From Akkermansia sp. (GTDB lineage Bacteria > Verrucomicrobiota > Verrucomicrobiia > Verrucomicrobiales > Akkermansiaceae), in assembly GCA_020047775.1 (NCBI GenBank), contig JAIFNK010000309.1, positions 1 to 14,629 of the forward strand: DNA of 14,629 nt, in the 5' to 3' direction. Positions 6,958-14,629 of the stretch are shown in pieces. The position numbers and the translations under genes were made by a program. A model generated the notes under the pieces. That model was not told the DNA's origin, did no database searches, and worked only from the letters and a program-made list of their open reading frames with translations. How positions within the stretch are numbered: the first letter of the stretch is position 1; every line of letters starts with the position of its first letter.

Positions 6958-8472
6958 ATGAGTCCTTCGTTCCGCCGCTTGCTCGCGCTTGTTGCTGTTT
7001 TTTTCACTGCTTTTGTCGTGGTTTCCGCCCTGCGGACCTGGCGTGCGTGCGGTGATCCCCTCAGCTTGATTCCCGGTCTTTTCAAAAAATCCGGAGGCTT
7101 TCACCCGGAGAAGTTCACGCTTCCGGAAATGGCCCCGCTCGATCTCGGCGACGTCGAGCTGCTTTCCCGCCTGAACAACGAGTATGCCCGACTCACCGAG
7201 GCGGTGGTCCCGTCGGTGGTGAGCATCGACACGGCGGGCGTCCGCAGCGAGTTGCTTAATGTTTGGGGCGGCACGCGGGTGCGCAATTACCCGACGCAAG
7301 GGCAGGGTTCCGGCGTGATCGTCACCAGCGAGGGACATGTGATGACCAATCACCACGTGATCGCCGGGCAGCAGAAAATCCAGGTCACTTTGCATGGCGG
7401 GAAAACTTATGCGGCGCGTCTGATCGGGGAGGACACGCTGTTGGACATCGCCGTGTTGAAAATCGACGCGACGGAGGAGTTCGTGCCGCTCAAGCTGGGG
7501 GATTCATCCCAGGCGAAGGTCGGGCAGATCGTGCTGGCGGTGGGAAATCCCTTCGGCCTTGGCGAGACCGTGACGCAAGGGATTATTTCCGCCAAGGAGC
7601 GCTCGCTCTCGGACAACCAACGCGACCTTTTCCAGACGGACGCAGCGATCAATCCGGGGAATTCCGGCGGACCGCTGGTCAATCTGCGCGGGGAAATCAT
7701 CGGCATCAACGTGGCCATTTTCTCGCCGGACAAGCAGAATCCGGGATTCCAAGGGGTGGGGTTCTCGATTCCATCGAACGATGTGAAAGACGCGTTGTTG
7801 CAGATCCTCGAGCGCGGCCGCCCGATCCGGGGGTTCCTGGGCGTGCAGATGCGTGATCTGGACCCGTCGGTGCGCGCGGCGCTGCAGTACGACGAGCCTG
7901 ACGGTGCCGCGGTGCTGGGCGTGTCACCGGGCTCCCCGGCACAGGCCGCCGGACTGCAACCGTGGGATGTGGTCCGGGCGCTGGATGGCGAGAAAATCAT
8001 GACCTCCGCCCAGCTCTTCTCGCGGGTCCAGCGGACGCGGGTGGGTGGCGTGATCACGCTCGACGTCTGGCGGAATGGAACGCCACTGAAGTTAGAGGCC
8101 ACGATCACCGAGAGCGGTGCCGAGACCGCGTCCTCGAAGGTCCCGGCGAGTCCCTCTGGCCAAGGCCGCACACCCGATGCCGGGCAAGTGCTGCAGGCGC
8201 TCGGCATCGAGGTCCGGGATTTGTCCGTCCCGGAGCGGATGCGTGGGTTCCGCGGGGTTGCGGTGACCGCCGTGGCGGAAGACGGTCTGGCGGAACCTCA
8301 CGTGAAGCCCGGCGACCTGATCGTGGCGGTGAACAACGCCCGGATCAGCGGCGCGAGCGAGTTTTTCCTCCACCTTGCCGCATCCGCCGCCGTTCAAACC
8401 ACCGGACTCTATCTGATCCGCGAAGGGAAGGTCCTCAGCGTCAACCTGCCGGCCATCCCCCGGCAGGAATGA
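6958..8472 (+). CDS. HtrA/Deg-family serine protease with two PDZ domains
   Basis: A 504-residue protein. An N-terminal hydrophobic segment (residues 8-25) acts as signal or anchor, placing the enzyme in the periplasm. The trypsin-like domain spans about 75-275 with the full triad: His133 (TNHHVI), Asp163 (LLDIAVLKI) and Ser236 (GNSGGPL), plus the QGQGSGVI and AVGNPFGLG motifs. PDZ1 lies at about 280-380 and PDZ2 at about 405-500. Deg proteases degrade or refold misfolded envelope proteins and use PDZ domains for substrate sensing. ATG 6958 is preferred; TTG 6916 would add 14 residues lacking signal-peptide character and would overlap the likely promoter. The gene is divergent from an exported unknown protein and is followed after 53 bp by an OmpA-domain gene, so an envelope-stress operon is plausible. 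Confidence 0.93.
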   Translation: MSPSFRRLLALVAVFFTAFVVVSALRTWRACGDPLSLIPGLFKKSGGFHPEKFTLPEMAPLDLGDVELLSRLNNEYARLTEAVVPSVVSIDTAGVRSELLNVWGGTRVRNYPTQGQGSGVIVTSEGHVMTNHHVIAGQQKIQVTLHGGKTYAARLIGEDTLLDIAVLKIDATEEFVPLKLGDSSQAKVGQIVLAVGNPFGLGETVTQGIISAKERSLSDNQRDLFQTDAAINPGNSGGPLVNLRGEIIGINVAIFSPDKQNPGFQGVGFSIPSNDVKDALLQILERGRPIRGFLGVQMRDLDPSVRAALQYDEPDGAAVLGVSPGSPAQAAGLQPWDVVRALDGEKIMTSAQLFSRVQRTRVGGVITLDVWRNGTPLKLEATITESGAETASSKVPASPSGQGRTPDAGQVLQALGIEVRDLSVPERMRGFRGVAVTAVAEDGLAEPHVKPGDLIVAVNNARISGASEFFLHLAASAAVQTTGLYLIREGKVLSVNLPAIPRQE

Positions 8473-8525
8473 TCCCAAGCCGCTGAAATTTTGCCCAAGG
8501 ATCCAGCGTTTCAACAGCCCGCATC

Positions 8526-9839
8526 ATGCATCGATCCAAGCTTCCTTACTTTTTCCTCGGATTGGCAGTCGTGATCACTGCCTCGGCGGTATTCATGCTG
8601 GTCAACCCCAAGGGGTCGGACTCGAAGACTCCCCCGCCCGTCGCAGCCCCGGCGCTTCCTGCGGCCCCGCCGCAGAAGGACGATGCAACCCCGCCTGCCG
8701 CCGCCGGGACACCGGCAGGGGGCGTCCCCACGATTCCAAGCACCGGAGTGGCGGCTGCGGAACCGGCGGAACTTGTCGCCCAAGTCGCAAAAGCGCTCGA
8801 AGCGGGCGATCTTGAAAAGGTGACCCGCCTGATCGGTGAGAGTGCGTCCGATTCGGAAACGCTCGCCCGGCTCAAGGCACTTTCAGCAAGTCCGCTGCGC
8901 CTCCGCCTGACCGACGGCCTGCGCGAAGTCGGTGAGCTCGAACTCAACGCCCATTCCCGCTGGGCTCTCGAACTGGAAGGTCAACCACCGGGCTTCGACC
9001 GGATCTTCCTCGATTTACGCAAAAAAAACGGAAAATGGATGGTTGAAAAACTCACCCTGCCTGGTGCCCCCGGCGAGCCCGTTCCCAAGGCACTGCCCGC
9101 CGATTCGCTAGGCGTGGCGGACGCGTTTCTACAAGCCGTGCTCAAGCAGGATTTCGAATTCGCCCGCGGCTTCGTGGATCCGGCGACCGTGTCGGATGCA
9201 AAAATCGCCGGGCTCTGCATTCTGTTTGAGGAAGGTGAATACCGCCTCCGCAAGAGCAAGCCGCTGCGCTCGATGTTCCAGCGGGAGGACACCGTCGGCT
9301 ACCTCGTCAATGTCGAGACCCGCGATGGCAAACAAAGCGCCCAGTTCGCCATGACCTTGAAACAATCCACCGCGCCGCCGAACTGGAAGGTTGCCGAGGT
9401 CAATCTCGACCAACTGCTCGCCGACTACGCCCGCCGCGTCGCCGGCGGGGATCTCTACTACTCGCCGCTGGTGAAAACCCCCGGTGGTGGCGACACGCTG
9501 GCGCTTTATTTCGAGTTCGACGAGGACGAGATGAATCCCCGCACGCGCCGCCAGCTTGAGATCGTCACTCACATTCTCCGCTCGGATCCTGGCAAGCGAA
9601 TCACTCTGAGCGGCCACGCCGACGCGCTCGGGACCGTGGAATATAACAACACCCTATCCTCACGCCGCGCCGCCGTGGTCCGGGACTACCTGACCAAGGC
9701 GGGGGTCACCGCCAGCCAGATCGTGACCATTGCAAAGGGAGCGAGCCAGCCGCGCCGGCCGAACGTCACGGAGACCGGCGAGGACAACCCGGAAGGACGC
9801 CGCGCCAACCGCCGGACGGAGATTTATCTCGATTTCTGA
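8526..9839 (+). CDS. Inner-membrane-anchored OmpA-domain protein
   Basis: A 437-residue protein. The N-terminal membrane segment (residues 7-26) is followed by a Pro/Ala linker (34-80) and two alpha-beta segments (about 80-180 and 190-305) that resemble NTF2/DUF4878-like domains, though weakly. The OmpA C-terminal domain occupies about 322-437: YFEFDEDE (328-335), LSGHADALG (361-369) and LSSRRAAVVRDYL (377-389). Asp366 and the following Arg match the residues that bind diaminopimelate in peptidoglycan, so it probably tethers the membrane to the cell wall. Its last 13 codons, stop and one further base are duplicated exactly at 14129-14171. It is co-directional with the HtrA-like gene (53-bp gap) and its stop lies 18 bp from that of the convergent gene. 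Confidence 0.9.
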   Translation: MHRSKLPYFFLGLAVVITASAVFMLVNPKGSDSKTPPPVAAPALPAAPPQKDDATPPAAAGTPAGGVPTIPSTGVAAAEPAELVAQVAKALEAGDLEKVTRLIGESASDSETLARLKALSASPLRLRLTDGLREVGELELNAHSRWALELEGQPPGFDRIFLDLRKKNGKWMVEKLTLPGAPGEPVPKALPADSLGVADAFLQAVLKQDFEFARGFVDPATVSDAKIAGLCILFEEGEYRLRKSKPLRSMFQREDTVGYLVNVETRDGKQSAQFAMTLKQSTAPPNWKVAEVNLDQLLADYARRVAGGDLYYSPLVKTPGGGDTLALYFEFDEDEMNPRTRRQLEIVTHILRSDPGKRITLSGHADALGTVEYNNTLSSRRAAVVRDYLTKAGVTASQIVTIAKGASQPRRPNVTETGEDNPEGRRANRRTEIYLDF

Positions 9840-9840
9840 G
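9798..9840 (+). repeat. 43-bp direct repeat, left copy (attachment-site-like)
   Basis: It covers codons 425-437 (RRANRRTEIYLDF), the stop and one base of the OmpA-domain gene, and is identical to 14129-14171. Similarity stops abruptly on both sides. It contains the palindrome GAGATTTATCTC. In the element hypothesis this copy restores the gene's reading frame. Confidence 0.85.
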
Positions 9841-9857
9841 ACGGGAAGGGCGGCACT

Positions 9858-10829
9858 TTACGTAGTTTTCCGACCGCTTACGAAATACCACACCGCTGCC
9901 CCGATAAGCCCGACGGCGGCGATCAGCCAGGTGAGGGAATATGGCTTGTTGGTTTGAGTGATTGCAGCTTCTGACGCAGGAGTGGAAGTGGATTTTTTAT
10001 GCCCCACCGCTCGCTCGCCATCGCGCTTGCGGTCACGTTCAACGCGCTGAACGACTTCTTTGGATGCTGGACCGTCAGGACCGTATTCAACGCTTGAACC
10101 GATGAAACGATACGTGCGCCTGCCCTCCTTGACCTCGTTCCACCAGTCTTTCCAGGCATCCACTTCTCCCTCGCGGACGCGACCCAGCCCTCGGTCATCA
10201 TAAAGCTTGAAGGGAGGATGTTCGATGCCGAGTTTACGAATTGCTATTGCGGCATATTCGGAATTGATCGGGCGTGGGTCGAAATCATCGCCGGGATTGC
10301 TTCGGTTAGCACCCGGTAAGGTCTTGCCGTCCCGGCCGACGGGATCATTGAGATAGAATCCGAGAACCGCCACACACTCGGGACTTGGAAGATGAGCCAG
10401 AGTGCGGAAGGCATTCACACTGAAGCTTTCGTAACTCCAAACGTCCACAAACTCGATGCCCTCGTCCTGCATTTTCGAGATCTCTGCCTCGGACTTCTTG
10501 GAATTCACCAAAACCTCCGCGCGCATGGCTTCGATTTTTTCTTGATAGTATTTCGCGTGGCCAGGGATGGATAAAAGGGTGGATTGCGCTTTTTGGAAAT
10601 TTTCTTGCCGTTCTGGCTGGCGAGGGATCTTGTCCGACCCGAATGCTTGCAGAGCACGTGCAAGAACATATCTCCGCTCATCCAGAGAATATCGATCCGC
10701 TTCCAACAAGGATTGCTTCCACCCAACCTCCATCAATCGCTCATGGAACTGATCTTCGAAGGTAAGTGCGTGAGCCTCCTCGTTTGGATAAAAAACAACG
10801 AGGGCTAATATAAGTATTAATATTTTCAT
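9858..10829 (-). CDS. Exported, C-terminally membrane-anchored protein of unknown function
   Basis: A 323-residue protein with a signal peptide (1-21), a helical, charged ectodomain (about 22-240) and one C-terminal membrane segment (298-316) followed by a short basic tail, so most of it should face the periplasm. Between them is a Lys/Arg/Asp-rich linker (about 256-296). The stretch AWKDWWNEVKEGRRTYRF (225-242) is distinctive; the 135-205 part resembles a HEAT-like helical pair. The start at ATG 10829 overlaps the TGA of the metalloprotease ORF as ATGA, with GGAAG about seven bases upstream inside that ORF, so translation is probably coupled. The strict coupling suggests a partner, regulator or protector of the protease. 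GC is lower than in the flanking genes. Confidence 0.75.
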   Translation of the reverse strand: MKILILILALVVFYPNEEAHALTFEDQFHERLMEVGWKQSLLEADRYSLDERRYVLARALQAFGSDKIPRQPERQENFQKAQSTLLSIPGHAKYYQEKIEAMRAEVLVNSKKSEAEISKMQDEGIEFVDVWSYESFSVNAFRTLAHLPSPECVAVLGFYLNDPVGRDGKTLPGANRSNPGDDFDPRPINSEYAAIAIRKLGIEHPPFKLYDDRGLGRVREGEVDAWKDWWNEVKEGRRTYRFIGSSVEYGPDGPASKEVVQRVERDRKRDGERAVGHKKSTSTPASEAAITQTNKPYSLTWLIAAVGLIGAAVWYFVSGRKTT

Positions 10830-11605
10830 AAACTTCTTCCCAACCTTGCTTCCTCTTGTTTCAACCACGCCTCGATCAAATCCCATTCCTTCTTGACGAG
10901 TTGTTTACCCAGATGATTCTCATTCGCTGCGGAGCCGGAACACATCAGGCGGGCCTGGTCCTTGGGGTGTCTGGAAACCGTTGGTCCCGAATAATTCCAT
11001 TTTAGCACACATGGCCCTTGCCCCTCGTTGGGATGAAAGTCGTTGGTGAACACATGGCCTATTTCGTGACTGATTACATGAAGAAGAAGTTTTTTCCTTT
11101 GTTCTGCGTTCCTCGGTTCCCCTTGGAGGTCACCATCGATCAGGATCTTCCCAACCCCAGGTCCTCCAAGATGCACTCCGTAAAGTATCTCTCCGTTCGA
11201 CTCAAGCGAGACGCCGGAAATCACCCAAACGTCGATGTTGGCACTGGGGTGTTCGAGTTCTGTTTTCGGATTTGGCATTGCGGCAGTCTTTTCGTCTTCA
11301 TCCAGAGCCGAATTGAGCTTCAAGTTGTTATCGAGATCGAAATCGATTCCTCCCAACGCCGGATCGATTTCGACATAAATGGTTACGTCGAAAAACGTGT
11401 TGACCTGCCGCCCATAGACTTGGTTCAACTCCGTTTCGATGTCTGACTCGGAGGGAATGTTAACCGGAATCATCGGCGACCCGGATGAGTCCAAACCGAT
11501 CACTTGATGCACCGCCACTTTGACAGTGCGCTTTTTCATGGATTTGATCTTGATCGGGGCGGCAAGGGATTCCACTTGGTTGCCAAGTTTTAGACTGGGT
11601 CGCAC
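10826..11605 (-). CDS. Zinc metalloprotease-like domain, probably the detached C-terminal part of a broken gene
   Basis: A 259-residue ORF from GTG 11605. HEIGHVFTNDFH (180-191) supplies the zinc ligands His180, His184 and His191 with Glu181 as base, and RLMCSG (219-224) is placed like the Met-turn of metzincins, so this is very probably a metzincin-like peptidase. It has no signal peptide and no ribosome site, and the reading continues in frame upstream of the GTG to about 11680 (DLLNTADQQIQISSTATVTED). This fits a continuation of the long secreted ORF whose stop is at 11686, reached through an intermediate frame (KVTFTP). It is therefore probably a fragment of a gene spanning 10826-13858. 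The ORF is distinctly AT-richer than the N-terminal part. Its stop overlaps the next gene's start. Confidence 0.7.
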   Translation of the reverse strand: MRPSLKLGNQVESLAAPIKIKSMKKRTVKVAVHQVIGLDSSGSPMIPVNIPSESDIETELNQVYGRQVNTFFDVTIYVEIDPALGGIDFDLDNNLKLNSALDEDEKTAAMPNPKTELEHPSANIDVWVISGVSLESNGEILYGVHLGGPGVGKILIDGDLQGEPRNAEQRKKLLLHVISHEIGHVFTNDFHPNEGQGPCVLKWNYSGPTVSRHPKDQARLMCSGSAANENHLGKQLVKKEWDLIEAWLKQEEARLGRSL

Positions 11606-11685
11606 ATCCTCGGTGACTGTGGCAGTGCTGCTGATCTGGATCTGCTGATCGGCGGTGTTCAGCAGGTCCGGGGGTGAACGTTACC

Positions 11686-13858
11686 TTATTGAAGCTTGAG
11701 GGTGCTTACGGGGTTGAGAGGAGTGCGAAAGCGCACAGTATTGCTCCCACCGACTGGAGCCATGATCCAGATTTCCGGGACTCGTCCGGTTCCCCCAAGA
11801 GCCGCCATCGACGTGGGGTCCACTCCTGCGGCAGGATCCTCCAGATTTGCTGGAGAGGCTGAGTTGTCCACGCCATCCACCCGGAGCGGTAGCATGACGC
11901 CGACGTCATCGAAGGTGGTCGGGTTTCGGCGCTCCGCGAGGATCCAGCCACCCGGGGTGGTGTCGAGCAAGGTGGTGTTTATACTTGCCCACTCGGCAGG
12001 CAGGCCGGGGGCGTAGCGCCCGATGTCCGTCCACTTGCCGTTAAGCAGGACCGGGGCCTTGAGTCCATCATGATTGCGGCCGATGGCAGTACCCGACGCG
12101 GCAATGTCCAAAGCCTTGGCGAAGGTAGGACTTGTTTTCCAGGAGCCTTGGATGAAGGCTTGTGTCTGAGCGTTAGTGCCGACCCAGGGGAGTGCGAGGA
12201 TCGGTCCTCCGGATTGGGGAATGACGTTCGTGGGGGTGAAGGGCGGCTCGGGTAGCAGGTTAGGCGCATAAATCAAGCTGGTGTAGGGCTGGGTCAAATC
12301 CTCGTCGGTGTTATATCCACGTCCTTCGGGGTCATACATGGGATAGCCACCTCCCCACCGGAGACCAGGTTCCTGGTTGTGGTAAAGGAGATGGTCACTC
12401 TGCTCCTGTGTCGCCGCCACCCCAGGACCGGCAAGCTTCCAATAGGCGGGATAAAGGGTTCGGCGATTATGCCAAGAATTTTCCAGATTCTTCCCCCAAG
12501 TGAACGCACTAAACCGTCCATCGTTAGAAAGGATGGGGCCTGGATAGGGGTGAAACCGAAAGAAATTACCGCTCAGCCCATGCTCGATTGTTGCATACAC
12601 TTGATGGTCACCTGTCCCGGTAGTCACGAATGAACGGGTCGCGCTTGGACTTGCCCAAGAACAATAGGCGCTTGGCTCATCTATCCCGCTTGCGTCTGAC
12701 AGGTAGAGAGTGGAAATCCCAAGAATCACATTGTGATCATTGATGGCTCGCGCTCCATAGTGTGGGATGGTCAATTCATCTGCGGGTAGATCCAAGTTGG
12801 TCCAGACCCCACCGGTCCAGGTGCCGTTTTTGTAGAGGACGGTGCCCTTGTCGCTGATTTGAAACGGAACCATCTGCACCTGCGGCTGGGCGTTGGTGAT
12901 GGGAAACAGGGCGTAGCGCGGCAGCGGGCCGAACGGGAACACCGCCGTATCGTCCTCTGCTGCGATGTCGAAAACATCGCAGATACCGTCGCGATCCGTG
13001 TCGAGTTGTTGGCCATCCGGGATGCCGTCGCGATTGGTGTCGGCATTGAAGGCGTTTCCGCTCGCGGAGGAACCGCCGCCGCCATCCGGTGGGGAGGCCT
13101 GAGCCGCCGCCGCGATTTCAAACTCAGACCAGTCCGGGGTGCCATCGCTATCGGTGTCGATGTCGGGATTCACAAAAACCCGCCAGAAACGCTTGGAATC
13201 CGGATCCGGCGCAGCGGGCGCGGGGACGTTGCGGGCGCGGGCCACCGAATTGACCATCTGCTCGTTCATGGTGGGCAGGCTGGCCTCAAGGACCGCCAGC
13301 ATGGCGCTATCATTGGTTCCAAGGACGGGGTTGTCCTCCGGTGCGGCATCCACGCTCCCCGGATGCCAGACGAAGAAGCTGAACGCGCCGAAGCTTTCGC
13401 TATACAGTGGAACTTGCAACCACTCCGGGGCCATCTCACCGGCGATCCTGACCACCACTGCGCCGCCATGATCGAGAGAAGCCCATGAGACGACCGTACC
13501 GCCCAGAGCGCCGGAATAACCCTCCATGCGGATACTGGCGTTCATCCTCGGGGTGGGGTTCGGTTGCGGGAGTGAAGGTGCGCCCGGTTCCGGCACGGGC
13601 GGCGCGGTGAACTGGCGCATAGGGACCACAAATTCATTTCCGAAGCCGTAGATTTCGTCCTGATCGGTCCAAGTGGTGAGGTCGTTGGAGAACTGCACCG
13701 TGTAGCGAACCCTCCGCTTTTGTGCGGAAGATGTAACATTCCTGAATCGAGGAATCCGACGCGGGGATGTTTTCAATATGGCCTTCCGGACGGAAATCAC
13801 GGGAAAAGGCGAGTGCCGTGAAGGTGAGGCCGATGATGATCCCTAAAGATGTTTTCAT
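11686..13858 (-). pseudogene. Secreted protein with Asp-rich calcium-type repeats, frameshifted N-terminal part
   Basis: ATG 13858 opens a signal peptide (MKTSLGIIIGLTFTALAFS), but that frame ends at 13634. The body of the protein lies in a second frame that runs to TAA at 11686-11688. Removing one base of the TTTT run at 13718-13721 joins them smoothly into CYIFRTKRRVRYTVQFSND. The joined product is about 723 residues. Near 13130-13170 it has DIDTDSDGTPDWSE and near 12960-13045 DTNRDGIPDGQQLDTDRDGI, the thrombospondin type 3-like calcium-binding repeat pattern, followed by a Gly/Trp/Tyr-rich region of unknown fold. It lacks a C-terminal sorting signal. Two further lesions separate it from the metalloprotease ORF downstream, so it is probably the front of one ancestral secreted protease of about 1,000 residues. 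Sequencing error is the alternative explanation. Confidence 0.7.
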
Positions 13859-14128
13859 GGGATGGACGTATGTGAAATGTCCTTCCTGGTGGACGGGGAG
13901 TGATAAAGTCGAGCTACGCCGACCGCAACGGCCTTTAGCCGCCCCCGTGGGAGACGACCTGGACATGCGCCGCCGCCTTCCCCGGCCTTTTGGGTCGGTT
14001 TGGCGGCATCGTCGCGGTCGATGCCAACCGCTGTTTGTAAGGATTTTCAAGTCCTTGCCCGCAGAAGCGAACGCATGCATAAGATTTCACTCTCTGGAGT
14101 TTAACAAGCTTCAATTCCAAAGAGAAAC
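13859..14128. other. 270-bp intergenic region with hairpins, no gene
   Basis: No convincing gene is seen here. It holds the upstream region of the secreted-protein gene and several inverted repeats: CGGC/GCCG (13929-13932 with 13938-13941), the bulged 12-bp stem at 13996-14030, and AAGGA/TCCTT (14039-14043 with 14052-14056). The middle is very GC-rich, the last 60 bp AT-rich. It could be a dispersed intergenic repeat or a structured RNA. Confidence 0.4.
13996..14030. repeat. Inverted repeat with bulge
   Basis: CGGTT (13996-14000), a four-base bulge, GGCATCG (14005-14011), a seven-base loop, CGATGCC (14019-14025) and AACCG (14026-14030) form a 12-bp stem with a bulge on one side. It is longer than expected by chance and has no U-tract, so it is not a standard terminator. 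Confidence 0.5.
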
Positions 14129-14171
14129 CGCCGCGCCAACCGCCGGACGGAGATTTATCTCGATTTCTGAG
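14129..14171 (+). repeat. 43-bp direct repeat, right copy
   Basis: An exact copy of the OmpA-domain gene's 3' end (9798-9840) with no OmpA-like sequence before it. On the element hypothesis this is the displaced original gene end, and the sequence from 14172 onward would once have followed the OmpA gene directly. Confidence 0.85.
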
Positions 14172-14341
14172 GCAGATTTCCAGAGCCCGCGGTTCTCATC
14201 AGGGATGACGGATCGCAAGTTTTCCGCAATCCAGGCAAGCTTGCTCGACTTTCCGGCGTATCCTGCGCGGTGGCAGCGGCCATTGACTTTCCTTTTCCCC
14301 GTTGCGGCGGTTGATGTCGCCGGTCCGCCGTCGGTTTTGTT
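14172..14341. other. 170-bp intergenic region before the efflux gene
   Basis: No gene is seen. It leads into the efflux lipoprotein and should contain its promoter; I could not identify a convincing -35/-10 pair. Confidence 0.4.
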
Positions 14342-14629
14342 ATGAATTTCACCTCTCCCTTTTTGATCTCCAGCCTGGCCCTGATGGGTTTGAGCGGTTG
14401 TGGTCCGACTTCCGGATTCACCCACTCGGAGTTCACCCTGCCCGCCGCTTGGAAAAACGCGGCGAATTTCCCGGTCGCCTCGCCCTCACGGGACCTCGCG
14501 CGCTGGTGGAGCCGCTTCGACGATCCCACGCTCACGCGCATCATTTCGGACGCCCTGCGAAACAGCCCGGACATGGCATCAGCATCGGCCCGCGTCCGTG
14601 AGTCGCAGGCCCGACGGAATGCCGAAGCC
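14342..14629 (+). CDS. NodT/OprM-family efflux outer-membrane lipoprotein (3' end outside window)
   Basis: The first 96 codons of a longer gene that runs off the window. A signal peptide with lipobox LSGC (Cys20) is followed by PAAWKNAA, ARWWSRFDDPTLTRIISDAL and NSPDMASASARVRESQARR, the opening of the TolC-like outer membrane factors of RND or MFS efflux systems (WW..F.D..L..ii..al..n.d...a.arv.e). In the family the protein forms a trimeric outer-membrane channel and partners with a periplasmic adaptor and an inner-membrane pump. Those are likely encoded downstream, outside the window. The start at ATG 14342 is supported by the signal peptide; no ribosome site is seen. Confidence 0.85.
   Translation, partial: MNFTSPFLISSLALMGLSGCGPTSGFTHSEFTLPAAWKNAANFPVASPSRDLARWWSRFDDPTLTRIISDALRNSPDMASASARVRESQARRNAEA

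Larger units (their letters stand above)
9841..14171. mobile_element. Putative inserted element or island bounded by 43-bp direct repeats
   Basis: The 4.33-kb interval from the end of the left repeat through the right repeat carries only minus-strand genes, whereas the genes before and after are on the plus strand. Sample lines in its left and central part are about 38-50% GC compared with about 65% in nearby core genes, though the 11.7-13.9 kb part is richer. The gene-end duplication is the pattern left by integrases that target gene 3' ends. No integrase, transposase or terminal inverted repeat is seen, so it would be non-autonomous, decayed, or not an element at all. Confidence 0.45.

Noticed and set aside
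6817..7395. N-terminal extension of the exported unknown protein's frame
   Set aside because: It lies opposite the HtrA catalytic domain; the signal peptide begins at 6816, so the extension is not coding.
14031..14060. Possible serine tRNA arm on the minus strand
   Set aside because: Only an anticodon-arm-like hairpin with an eight-base loop; no acceptor stem, D-arm or T-arm could be found around it.
9841..14128. Integrase, transposase or terminal inverted repeats within the putative element
   Set aside because: I looked for catalytic motifs and end repeats and saw none; only the 43-bp direct repeats mark the boundaries.
1..14629. CRISPR array
   Set aside because: No regularly spaced repeats were seen; the only repeats are the 43-bp pair and the short tandem 12-mer.

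Overview
The window reads like a chromosomal segment of a Verrucomicrobiota bacterium, plausibly Verrucomicrobiales or Luteolibacter-like. The grounds are high GC with dense genes, starts without clear Shine-Dalgarno sequences, many exported or lipid-anchored proteins of unknown function, a TPR plus STN-like periplasmic protein, and a secreted protein with calcium-type Asp-rich repeats. This placement is inference from style; there is no rRNA or marker gene here.

Layout. At 1-2954 (+) lie the end of an M16 peptidase-family protein with a dead active-site motif, an MDR-superfamily 2-enoyl-thioester reductase (MECR/Etr1-like), and a small lipoprotein. A five-helix membrane protein follows on the minus strand (3010-3573), preceded by a 12-codon upstream ORF that overlaps its start by ATGA. 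At 3825-5186 (+) is an EboF-like member of the alkaline phosphatase/nucleotide pyrophosphatase superfamily with several replaced metal ligands. It ends tail to tail, overlapping by 17 bp, with a periplasmic TPR/STN-like protein (5170-5691, -), behind which sits an exported protein of unknown function (5857-6816, -). Divergent from that pair are an HtrA/Deg protease with two PDZ domains (6958-8472, +) and an inner-membrane-anchored OmpA-domain protein (8526-9839, +). Both are cell-envelope genes and probably co-transcribed.

The last 13 codons, the stop codon and one following base of the OmpA-domain gene (43 bp, 9798-9840) recur identically at 14129-14171. The 4.3 kb between the copies holds only minus-strand genes. 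One is a long secreted protein with Asp-rich repeats, now frameshifted (11686-13858). The next ORF, in another frame, is a zinc-metalloprotease domain with HEIGH and a Met-turn-like motif (10826-11605). The last is a membrane-anchored exported protein coupled to it by ATGA (9858-10829). The long ORF and the protease ORF read as one ancestral gene broken by at least three small lesions. The right half of the interval is clearly poorer in GC than the flanks. The arrangement resembles a small element inserted at the 3' end of a protein-coding gene with duplication of the attachment core; no integrase is visible. Beyond the second copy begins a NodT/OprM-type efflux outer-membrane lipoprotein (14342 to the window end).

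The strongest leads are the 43-bp repeat pair with its cargo, the broken metalloprotease gene and its coupled membrane partner, the altered active site of the EboF-like protein, and the short upstream ORF.
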